Part shown: in pieces, positions 43,401 through 55,400 of the stretch
Layout: each line of letters begins with the position of its first letter
Position numbering within the stretch: the stretch's first letter is position 1
Assembly (NCBI GenBank): GCA_018806915.1
Contig: JAGKQI010000064.1
Coordinates: 1,426,001-1,490,000, forward strand
Source of the DNA: Phytophthora colocasiae
Taxonomy: Eukaryota; Oomycota; Peronosporomycetes; Peronosporales; Peronosporaceae
Length of the DNA stretch: 64,000 nucleotides
Reading direction: 5' to 3'
Notes under the pieces: generated by a model
What the model saw: the letters and a program-made list of their open reading frames with translations, nothing else
Told to the model about the DNA's origin: nothing
Databases searched by the model: none
Translations under genes and position numbers: made by a program

Positions 43401-46400
43401 GTGTCTTCCCATCATCCACTCAGGGATTGAGCTGAAACGTGAATCGTTCATCAGAATCATCCAACAGCTCGGTGTAACTTGGCTGAGCTTTCTAAATCCT
43501 AAACTCAGCTTCACCAATTCCAAAGTACTCAGGTCCGAGAAAAACGGGACAAACAACAAATGCGTAAGCAATACTACGAAATCTGGATGAAGTGGTGGTG
43601 CTAGATGAAGACTGTTCAGCATCTCTCCAGCATAGGAAACGACGTCGGCATTTACAGATGCAATGGGCTTTACAACATTCTCCATATTCGACAGCAGAGC
43701 GAAAAGGTGAGGTTGCTTAGCCAGTGATTGCAACAGTTTGATCGCACTGGTTTGGATTTCGTGAGCAGGGGCGTATACGAGATCAACAACCGACCGTATG
43801 TAGCGGGGATCGGACGCAAAATAGCGCTGGTATTTGGTTGGATCAAGTTCCATGAGCTGCTGTAGCAGACACAATACGTTGGACAGAAACGATCGCACCA
43901 GGAAGTGCTGCATGTGGAGAGCTGACTTCTTTGACGCCAAGAACATAATATCCAAAAGCTGTTTGTCACCTTGAGACTGAGCAAACCACCGCAAGACTGC
44001 AGGATAACGCGACGACAGGAGAGTCAACAAATCAAGTCCGAAAACTGTCGATAAATCTGCCTCTGGACAAGGGTCTAAGATTGTCATCTTCGTTTTCGAC
44101 GGGCCAGTTAATGTCACCGGAAGCAAATGCAATCGAACCGGGCGCCAAAACCGCCGGAATATCTCACTAGGTTTGCCAACATTGATGTCGTTACAACCAT
44201 TACCAAAATGTGCAATTATCAGATCCAGATTATTAGGATTGAGTTTGCAGATGTCGACAAGTAACAAATACTCCCTTCCCATCGTGGCTGCAGCATCAAG
44301 TCCATTTAGGGAAACTGCATCCACGAGATGTTTGCTGTCAATCTTGTTTAGCACTATTGGCTTCAATTTTTCAACCGAAATGACGAAGTCAAGGAAGCAT
44401 TTTCTCCGAGCAAATGTCATTGTGGAGTACCGGGCAGCTCGCTCTACACCCCAAGCTGCAAAAATCGGTGGTAGTCGCGCAGCAATAATGTTCGTTACCT
44501 CACCTATCATTTGACCTTGGTTCTCGGAGTCATGATTCGCCAATTCCCACAGTTTCTGAAGGAAAAGCCATAAATGGGCTGATCCCCCAAAACTGAGGTC
44601 GTTTTGTTCACGTATCATTCGGCTGGATGAGGTAAAAACGTATTGAAGACCCCGGGGTCTCGCGGTCAACGTTATATCGGGTTTGTACGCCAGAATATCA
44701 TCCGAGCCATCGTAGCTGAGACTACTTTTATCCATATTTTCGCTAGCGAGTGGAAGGTGAAGAGATGTCAGTCTGACCAAAAGTGAGGCAACGTAACCTC
44801 CTTCAAAGTGCTTGCACGTGTAGTCAAGTTCATCGTTCAATACTTGAACCGAATCTTCATCAAATGTCCCGAAACTCGAGTGACGAAGCTTTCGAAGCAT
44901 AGGTCCCACCCAATTGTGCAAATACGTCGTTAATCGCTTGGAGGATGGGTGGTGAAGATCCTTAGTCGAATTGTCAGGTCTCAATGCACGGGTGTAACTC
45001 CATAGAGCCGAGTTAAAGCGTTTTTCATCGTTCACGTTTACCCTGAAGCAAATCAGACTGGCCAAAACATCCGCAGCAAGAGCTCCCACTTCGTCAAATT
45101 CCTCGGACAGCAGTAAATGTGCTAGCAGTGACAAAGTTCCGTCGTCGACAGCTCTGCCTTGCATTCCAGGGGTCAGTAATGCTCCGTTCCGGGAGAGAAT
45201 CATTCGGTTTGCCAACACAATCACATCCTGCTCCCCACTGGATAATGATAACTGTTCATTAACCATAGGTACATGCGATAGTATTGCCATTTTCTCTTGG
45301 AAAATAGGATCTCGAACAATCACCGGGTATTCGGCCAACCTGGCCAGTGTAAATGATGAAGCGCGACGGATTTCTACTTTCGAAGCAAAGAGTGGGCTCC
45401 TACAATGGAGTGGCAATACCGCGGTCAGGAACAATGCCAATAATGCTCCTTGCGTTCAACGTACATGGGTGTGATGTAGGCGAAAAGTATCGATACAAGT
45501 GCTTTTTCAGCGATCAGTCTTTGGGCCACATCTGTTGAACAAGGAATCAAAATGCACATGCCATTAGTTCCCTCGAAAACCTCTCCAATAGAAAGTTGCA
45601 AGCCAAACCTTTCGCAGCACTTAAATGACCCATAGACAGGATGGCGTCAGCAACAGGCACGTCCGATACCCCCACTTTTTCATCTTCATTAACTGACTGA
45701 GTAGCAATTTTAGCCAGTGCCGACATCCACATCCAGTCTAGCCTTGTTGACCCTCGTAGCATTTGCATGCGGGTTTGATAGTTAGCCGTAAGAATTCGGA
45801 GCACCTTGGGGGTAAGATCTAGGATAAGGTCAGCTGGTTCTGTTTTGGCCGAAAGGATAAATTGGAGGTCATAACGTGGGGGGTAAGCGATACGGCGAGC
45901 TGCTGTAAGCCGAAGAATACTATGTCCGCATCGGGCCTAGCCAACAGCAAGTAAACGTTAATTCAACAAATCTGAATTGTGTGCAAATGCATACATTGCC
46001 TTTGCTATGATGTCACATGGGTCACATTTGGAGCACCCAGTCTCGCATTGACACCCATATCGCTCTTCGGTACAAACTTTTAGCTCACTGATTACAAGAT
46101 ATAACAATTCTAAAAACTAACGAGCAGTATTAGAACCTCAGGCATCAGCAACAGATATATCTGAAGACGTACCAGCACGTAGACATCTTCCATAAAGTTA
46201 GAGATGTAGATCGCTTTGCTTGTCGTTATTTTCAGCAGATATTTCATTGCGTCTTCGTCCAATACGGCAGGGTTGTGTGCACCTGCATCAGCTACAAATC
46301 CTTCATTTTGACGGAGGTTTGCGTCTTCCGGTGTGATGTCAAGGGTTTTAGATGACTGCGTACTTTGCACATACTCCGAGAACGTATTCAAAACACCGGC

Positions 46401-49400
46401 TAGTTTTGGGATGCAGCCGGAGTCAAATCCACTGAGGTATTGTCGGATCCCTTCGCGCTTGCTTAATATCAACGAAAGCATGTTACCCACGTTCCGTAGT
46501 TCACTCATTGTCAAGTCATAGGAAAGAAGTCCAGTAATCACGTCCAATCGGTTTCTTCTCTCCAGATACAGGTATTCGACTTGATCATCTTGTGTCACAA
46601 TTTGGTGCAAAAAGTTGAACAGCTACAGAATAAAACGGGTTAGAACCTTACGCTGGTTGTGCATGTAGTTTGGTAGATGGTTGTTACCAGGGGGCGAAGA
46701 AATGTGTCTGTCTTCAATGTTTGGCAAATCAAGCTGATCACCGCCTGTGTGGGCCACTAGATCCAGTTTTGTTATCACTCGAATAAGCAGCTGAAGCACA
46801 CTTCCTGCAGACGGGTTTTGAGCAATCTCCGTCGAGACAGAAGAAAATATTTCCATCAAAAGCCCATTGTTGTCTGTAGCAGAAAATGCCTTCGCTATTC
46901 CATCCAGAAACACCTGGTCATCCAGACGAAAAACAGCCTCCACCAAGAACAAGATAATCTGTGGAACAAATGACAATGTCAACAGCTTTAGGTGAACAAT
47001 TCCTTGAGATTAGTATGGCAAACCTTTCGTTTTACTTCGAAGACTGGGCTTTGGAGGCATGACACAATTTTATCTCGAAGTTGAAAGACCTTGGGCTGCA
47101 GAACAGATAAATTCTTCTGGTCTGCGAAGACTAATTTCATGCAGGAAAACGCTGCAATTTGAATGGGAGGAAATTCTTCGTAAAAGAAGAACGCCAACAT
47201 TTTGTCAAGGAGATTGTCGTCTATCAATTTGCTGCACTTCAGTGGGTGAGCTTGCAGGTGGATATTGCAGCACAATACGGCATGTACTGCCACTTGTTTG
47301 TTCGGGTAGTCGATAAGCGGGAGTATTGTAGCTTTGGTTCGGGCAGCTTCATCCAGAATGGACTCCGGATTACTCGCCAACATCGCCTCAAGAACATTCA
47401 CTGCAGCACGGCAGAGTTGAAAAAGCTCCCGTTCGTGTTGGTTGCTGATCAGGTATTGATAGAATAGTTTTGTACCGAACACCGCACCAGTGAGTTCGGC
47501 AACTTTCCAATCCGGAGGTTCAATAATGTGTTCAGCTCTGAGTAGCCGCAAAATCGCTTCCATCAGCTTGAGAACAAAAGGGTAACCGTAATTTGCAAGG
47601 AAGAAAGAGCTGCTGAGAGGATTGGCAATCATTGAAGCCAACGCGCCCGCATGTTCTCAATAGATCGATTTCCTGCTATCATGGAAGCCAACTTATCCAC
47701 CATCACAGCAAAACCATTTTTCTTCGGACTGTAGTTGCCTGCGTCTTCGACCTCGAATGACAGTAAAAAAATGTTTGATTTCTTGTAGGCTTCAGCAAGC
47801 CCCCACAAAATACCAGAAGCCAATTCCTACGGCAACAATTAGTTCGAATGGTTCTCATATTGTGAAGAGTGCACATTTACCTGATACAGCAGATCCTTGT
47901 TCAGGAGTAGCAGTTTCCTAAGAAACGAGGGGTCTGTCAGCTCTGTAATCCCCCATTTCGAGATTTCTAGTCGTGTAGCCCAGATGATATTTCTTAGTGA
48001 TAGTAGATACAGAGTGGTGTAGTGCGCTGTGCATTCGCTCTCGGACATATCGCTGGTACATCAAGGATACAAAGATAGGTTAAATTGTAGGCAAAAATGC
48101 TCGAACATGACGTACGCACCACTAGTTGCAGAATAATTTCACGGACTTCGTCGCTACCCCCTGATGGAAGGCTAGGAAGTCGACTGAAGAGTGTGGCGAT
48201 GTAGGAGACTCAAGTTGCTTGTTGATTAGCTGGTAAAAGTGAGAATGAGAATAAACTGAGCTTGGGCTCTGAACTACATGTAAGGGCTACCTCCTTGCCT
48301 CCTGTGTGTTTGCTGATGAAAAATAGGTGAAGCTGGCTACCTTCTTAGCCTGTCCTTCCAACGGGACTCAAATGAGAATGCGTGGCACGCATATCCTCTT
48401 GCGTCGGCAAACTTGTAGCAGGTACTGTTTCGAAAATCGCAGGAGTAATGCATGCTTGAATTTCCTCTTGCAACACTCCCCCTCAAGCATGATCTGTGAG
48501 ATGAAGCATGGTACAAAGGCGGCCGAAGATTACTCGGTCAGTGGCTTTAGTCAAGATGTCTGCGACTTGCTGTTGCGTCGGACAATATTCAACCACCACT
48601 TGACCTCGTGTGATGGCATCACGGACGAAATGGTACTTGATATTCAAGTGTCGAGTTCGCTGCGTGGAGACTGCATTTTGCATAGACTTGATCGCGGATT
48701 GATTGTCAACTCGGAGTATAACCGAGTCGGTCTCACGAAGCAGTTTGAGTTCTTGAAGCAGTTGGTAAATCGCAATGCAGTCCTGCACAGCGGAACATGC
48801 AGCAACATATTCGGCTTCCATAGTCGAAAGAGCCACAGTGGTTTGTTTACGAGATGACCAAGCAATAGTCATACCGTTGATCTGCAAGACAGCTCCACTC
48901 GTAGATTTGGCTGTAGCTGAATCACCTGCCCAATTTGCGTCTGAGTAGATGATGGGCTTCAAACGTGAGTTGATGCCATTGCCGTTCTGGTATAGCAGTC
49001 CTTTTGTCTTCGTACCTTGAAGATAGCGCAAAATGCGCTTAATTCCATTCCAGTGATGTAATGTCGGGCATGATACGAATCGGGATAGACAATTTACTGC
49101 AGTAGCAATATCGGGACGAGTGCAATTTGATAGCCAAAGTAGACTGCCGATCGCTTCACGGAATGAACTGGTATCGTGAAAAGGGTGACTCTGCTCATCG
49201 AAGAAATGATGGTTGACATCCATCGGGGTTGCGATTTGCTTGCAATTGCTCATGCCGAATTTCTCCAATAGGTCACGTATGGTTTGGTGCTGGTGGATTA
49301 TGATTCCTTCGGAGGTTCGTTTAATCCAGATGCCGAGGCACTTCTCTGCTTCGCCAATGTCCTTAATGTCAAAGCGCTGGGTCAGTTGAGACATAACGCG

Positions 49401-52400
49401 ATCCGACAAGGCTGGGTCTTGGCTTACGATCAAAATATCGTCCACGTAGAGTCCCAAGACGCACAGACTGTCATGTTCTCGCATGAAATAAAGACAAGGG
49501 TCCATTCGTGAGCGCTGAAATCCCAGTTCCTGTAGAAAACCATTGATGAGATCGTTCCAGAGCTTTCCACTCTGCTTCAGACCATACAGACCTTTTAGGA
49601 GAAGCCACACGCGTGTGTCGTTGTCGTTGGAGGTTCCGGGTGGTGGCTTCAAGTAAATCGGTTTGTCCAGGTCCGATTTCAGATAGGCATTCGGGACGTC
49701 ACCCTGGCGAAGCTTGGCTCTCCAGATTGCTGCCAGCATCACAATAAACCTCAAACTGGAAATTTTTAGTACCGGCGAAAATGTGGCTTCAAAATCAACA
49801 CCATAACGCTGAGTAAATCCCCTCGCAACAAGGCGGGCTTTGAATCGCTCTAGCTCGCCGTTGCTGCCGAACTTGATTTTATAGACCCATTTTGAAGTTA
49901 CGATGTTGGCATCGTCTGGTGCCTCCACGAGTTCCCAGGTACCATTTGCACTTAATTCACCGAGTTCCCTTTCCATGGCGGATTTCCACTCATTCCAATA
50001 TTCACTTCTCTTGGCTTCGGCAACACTCCGAGGTTCTTGTACATGATCTGAAGCGGTGATCGTCAACATTGCTTCTGATGGTCCTGCACATTCTTCAATG
50101 AAGGACGGAGGAAGCTCAAAATCGACAGTATTCTCTTGATGACGTTTGCCAAATACTCGCCGAAGGACACCTGCTGGAATCGGGCGACCGAAATCCTCAG
50201 GAATGCCAATATCGTTATTGTCACTGACAGTACCTGCGGGACTGGACGCATTTGAGTCATTATTGGTGTCAGTGTCATCTCCATTTAACTGGTGGAGTAC
50301 TTGTAATGTCTCCGGGTGTTGGGTATCCAATTTGTCAACGTTTTGAACGTCAGGACTCGTAATAAATCGCTTGGTTCGTGGTAGTAACAGCTTGTAACCC
50401 TTCTGCGTGGACGAAATTCCAATGACTATTGCTTTCTCAGCACGTTTAACCAGGCTACGACCTGTTTTGTGCGGTACAAACACCGTACATTTCGAACCAA
50501 ATTTCAGGATGTGAGAGACACGGGGCTGTTTTCCAGTGAGGACGTCAATTGGTGACTTGTAATCCGCATTTGATCGTGTGGGTACGCGATTGCGAATGTA
50601 TGACGCGTAGGTAACTGCACCTCCCCAATAACGCTGTGGAAGACCGGATGCCCACAACATTGCCCGCGCAGAATTCATAATGGTGCGATGGAATCGCTCT
50701 GCTTTGCCGTTGGACGCTGATGTGTCCGGATGGGTGTTCTGCAGTCGAATGCCATGTCGAATGGCATATTGTTTGAATTGTGAGTTCAAAAACTCTCCCC
50801 CTCCATCGGTGCGAAGGACCTTAATTTTGAGGTCGTGCTGACGTTGGAACTCATTTGAGAACTGCAAGAACTTGTCGAAGGCTTCCGCTTTCGTATGCAG
50901 GAGAAAAATCTGGTTATAGTTGGAGGCATGGTCGACGATGGTTAGAATATGCCGATGGCCATGCCGGTCGGGTTTAAGATCGACTTTCAGGTCCATGCAT
51001 ATGACCGCACCGAGCTCGTCAGTTGGAGCCGAGTCAGATGTGTCTTGTGTTGGTTGCTTATTTCGGGATTGCTTTCCTTCGGCGCAGGCCATGCAAAACG
51101 TGATTTTCTTGTTCACAGGTTCAAAATCAGTAGCGAGATTGTTGTTTATCATCCGGAGAAGGTCCTGGAAATTAAGGTGACCAAGCCGTTCGTGCCATTT
51201 CTGCAGTGTATCCTTCTTCACGTTTACGAGTAAGGCATGAGCATCACTGCATGTTGGGCCGATAGTAGTTGCGTTTACGATCCAAAGTCCGTTGCGTTCA
51301 ATTGCTTCGCCTACAATGGTTCCATCGCGAGAGTGAAACGTGCATTTCTTTGAGAATAGAAAACAAATACCCTGCTTGCGCAGCTGGGTCAGGGAGAGGA
51401 GGTTGCGACCAAGCTTGTCGCAGTAGTACACGTTCGTCAATAAGACACTCCGCTTGATCCCATCCACGGTAGTCTCCAGCAGGCAGTTTCCTCAGAGTCG
51501 ACACAATCGTGTCCGAGTTTGCTACTCGAATAGTCAAATGGCAAACTTCGGTACCGAATAGCAGATCTCGGTTGGTGCACATGTGGTGCGTGGCACCAGA
51601 GTCTAATATCCATTCTGGTGAAGGTATTGACGACGTGGAGTCCGTAATCCACAGGTGTGCTTCCTCGATACTCTCATCATTCGTTGGCACCGATTCGGTG
51701 GTCGACACTGAAGCATTGTTAGCGTGTCCTTCCTTCTTGATGACGGCTTTCACTTTCTTCAGTTCTGGACAGGCAGGACCGCGATGACCTTCCTCATCAC
51801 ATACGTAACAAATTATTTTGCCGACGGGTTTCGCCGATGCGGCGTGGGCTTGGCCCTGACCAGAACGTTGATTGGGTTTCTGTTGGGGGCCACCAGACTT
51901 CTTGTCACTGTTCGTAGGAGGTTGGTTCGGGCGATTAACTTGAGTGCGCTTGCGGCCATCACCTCGTAAAGCCACCAGTAGAGCGAGCATCCGATCAGCT
52001 TCCTGATAGTAATTCTGGTTTGATCGGTCAATGCGGGCGATGAGCGTGCTGGACAGCTCTGGGCAAGCATTTGCGCAAAAGATCTCTAGTAATAGCAGAC
52101 TGTGGTCACCAACCATGAGACGGGCCACGTATTTTAGGTAGTCGAGATATTCTGACCAGGAGTCTTGAGTGCGCTTGCCCGAGGTTAGGCGTTTGCATAA
52201 TTGCACTTGGTTTAATCTGCAGCCGAACTCAGCTTTCAACCTTGCTTTAAAATCTTCGTAGTTGAAGAGGGGTTTTTCAACGCGCCACTGGGTGATATTA
52301 GAATGAAAAAAGCGTGCTGCTCTTCCCGCGAGAAAATTCACAAGTACTTGAGCTTTAAGCTGAGAACTCCAACGTGATTGGTTCAAAAGCGACTCAGTCG

Positions 52401-55400
52401 ATATTGCTTGCTCAAACTCGAGAATAAAGTCTTCAAAGCCCGCGCCTAAACCAGGGTATACTTCTTGACCATCAAATTTTCGGCAGATAACGTCCTTTAT
52501 CTTGGGCTCATAACCTGATGGAAGGCTAGGAAGTCGACTGAAGAGTGTGGCGATGTAGGAGACTCAAGTTGCTTGTTGATTAGCTGGTAAAAGTGAGAAT
52601 GAGAATAAACTGAGCTTGGGCTCTGAACTACATGTAAGGGCTACCTCCTTGCCTCCTGTGTGTTTGCTGATGAAAAATAGGTGAAGCTGGCTACCTTCTT
52701 AGCCTGTCCTTCCAACGGGACTCAAATGAGAATGCGTGGCACGCATATCCTCTTGCGTCGGCAAACTTGTAGCAGGTACTGTTTCGAAAATCGCAGGAGT
52801 AATGCATGCTTGAATTTCCTCTTGCAACACCCCCGATAGAAATCACGTTACTAGTCATCGACGAGAACACCACCAGAAGCTTAAGGTGTACTGCAACCTT
52901 CTCACCCGCAGCTCGATTTACATCGTTCCATTCGCTAGACCTCCAAATAATGTCAGTGGGTGATAAGCTCCTTATTGTTGTATCATCTAGATCTTGTCCA
53001 CCCTGCTGACGAGGGCTCTGCATTTCGCTGTTGATGGACTTGTATCGGTGAAGCACCGAATACAAGGCGTGCGTATTGGTAGCGAACTGAATATCTTCTT
53101 GATTCACCACACCATTGGAGCGTTTTGGAGACAACATCAGTCTCGAACCAGTTGCTAAGACTGTAGTCGATTGGTTGCAAAACTGTTTCAGCTGATGATC
53201 ATCAATAAGGCGGCATGATAAGAGTCCATGAAAGAGATGTGAAATATACGCCTGGGCAGCAAGTATAGTTACGACGCCGCTCTCACTCTCCATAAGCGTA
53301 AGCAAAACATCGTCCACGTCTAGCTTCGCTAAATCATCGGCAATTTCCAAGCTTGTTAACAGCCATCCAAGACATATCAGAGCAGGAATTTGACAAACCG
53401 GTTGGAGAATCGAGGCCCCCGTCAGCGAACAAAACGAAACGAGTGTCTGGAGCAATGATTTTGAACGAGAACGTGCCACTGGGGATAGCTGTCCAGAGCC
53501 TCCAACAAACGTGGTGTGCTCCTCGTGTAACAGTAACAAGATGCTGGAGCTAACTGCGCTTTGCATTTCGCTCTCCAAGTGAAACAGTGTGTTCACCATG
53601 AGACGATTTATGTTTGAGTGGGTGGAATCACCGCAGATATTCTCAAGAATCTGATAAAAAGCAGCCAGGAAATCCTCCATCGAGATTAACCACACTTTTT
53701 TGTCAACGGCCAGACGGAATGTTAGGCTGAGGACACGTAATGCTCCAGTGTGCAAGGAGATACAATGTTCTTGGTGCAATAAAGCAAGTAATAGAGGTGT
53801 TAGCTCCGACAGCAAACAAAGATACTGATGTGAAGTTGTCAATACATCCAGAAACTCACACAGACTTCCAAAAATCAGCTCCTGGAGCTCAGTCATTCCC
53901 GATCCACTCCACTTTTGTTGCACACACCATCACAGAAATAATAAGCAATCTCGTGGTCCCTGCATCGCTTCCTTGGCCCATATCAATCCAGCTTCCGTGG
54001 TCATCAACGTCACCAAAATCTTCATCACACCAATAGAATGATCAATAGTCTCCAGTAAATATTCACTACACCCACACGGACACATTTCCGATACAGGCTC
54101 GACAAAAGAGGTGGTCGTGAAGAAATGGGAGTGGATTTGACCAAGAAGATACACCAAAAACTGCGACCCTAGCGCCCCGTTTGTCCAAGATCGAGTTTCT
54201 ACATAGTAGTCATGCCACGCCTTGTGATGAACGAGTAACCCAGCCTTGGTAGCACTCATCTCGTGAGTCATCAATAGCGAGAGTATCATCGTCTTGACGG
54301 CCTCCTTGTACAAAGGAACCTCCTCCAATTTTGTAAGAGTATCTACTAGAATCGACAGACCCATTTGACGCATGAAATGCTATAAACATATGAAGGTGCG
54401 TAAGTATCGTAAGACAATGAGCCCTTGGCACACACAAACCTGAGAATCCGTCATTGGGCGTGCAACATATTCAGACAGTGATTCAGTCAGTTCCGGCGGA
54501 TTGTCATTAGAGCAAATTGCCATTAGGACATCGATCGCTTCGTCAGCAACGTCTGGTGCTTCTTGAAGCACCATGATTAACTGAACAATGATGTCGATAT
54601 TCGTCTTCGTGATGCAATAGGATGCGTTGGGGGTTACTGCAATTGCTCGTTTTATCGTGCGCAATATATCTGCACGCGGGCATACCATATCAGCTCCTTT
54701 CGCACCGTACATGTGGGCGAAATACGGTGCGCCATACTTAACTGAAAGCCACTCACGCTCTCGATCGTGCAGATACGAGTTTAAGAATCTCAATCCTCCT
54801 GTTTCACAGAAACTGATAGCACCTTCTTCTTGAGTAGAAGCGAGAAATCGATCCAGCCCCCGGAAAGCACTTTTCAGACTCCAACTTTCAGCTGCACCTT
54901 TAGCATACCCATATCCCCCAATAGAAGAAAGCGTATGTACTCTGAACATCACGCGGATGTTTTGGCCAGACGAATCAGAGCAATATCCAAACAAAACTGA
55001 TGTGACGTCAGCGTATTCTCGCAGTACCGTGCCCAACGAAAGCATTGAAGACAAGCGCGGAAGCAGATCCGCGTGAACGACATTAGCACCAATTCCGATC
55101 GCAACGTTTGGTGGTACAACCAATGAGTCGCTGCACAAGAAAGTAAATGCTTGCCGTGCTTCCATTTTTGCGATTGCCTGTTGGTCTTCCCAGCTCATCT
55201 CTTCTCCGCTGCTAATTCCTATCTTCATTCGCAAAAAAACATATTCAAGCACTATTTCTTTTGCTCCAAGAAAGCAATACCTACAGACCAAAGTTAGCCG
55301 AGTTACAAGCCACATCAGTACTTTTAGCTTTGAATACCTTGATATCTCTCCTTGGCTCAATTCTGGCTGGTCCCATCGAGCTTTCAGTTGCAAGTCTCGG

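Larger units (their letters stand above)
48162..52829 (-). mobile_element. Ty1/Copia retrotransposon 2, apparently very recent, inside a coding exon
   Basis: LTRs of 314 bp (48162-48475, 52516-52829) appear identical base for base and have TG...CA ends on the element strand. CCCCC flanks both sides as target duplication (48157-48161, 52830-52834). The primer-binding site GGTTATGAGCCCAAG (52515-52501) is complementary to the anticodon arm of initiator tRNA-Met, including CAU. All Copia domains are present, with a single +1 frame change between protease and integrase. Confidence 0.95.

Noticed and set aside
53930..53990. 52-nt intron removing the TGA (GTGATG ... CTCCAG)
   Set aside because: Its length breaks the reading frame on the downstream side.
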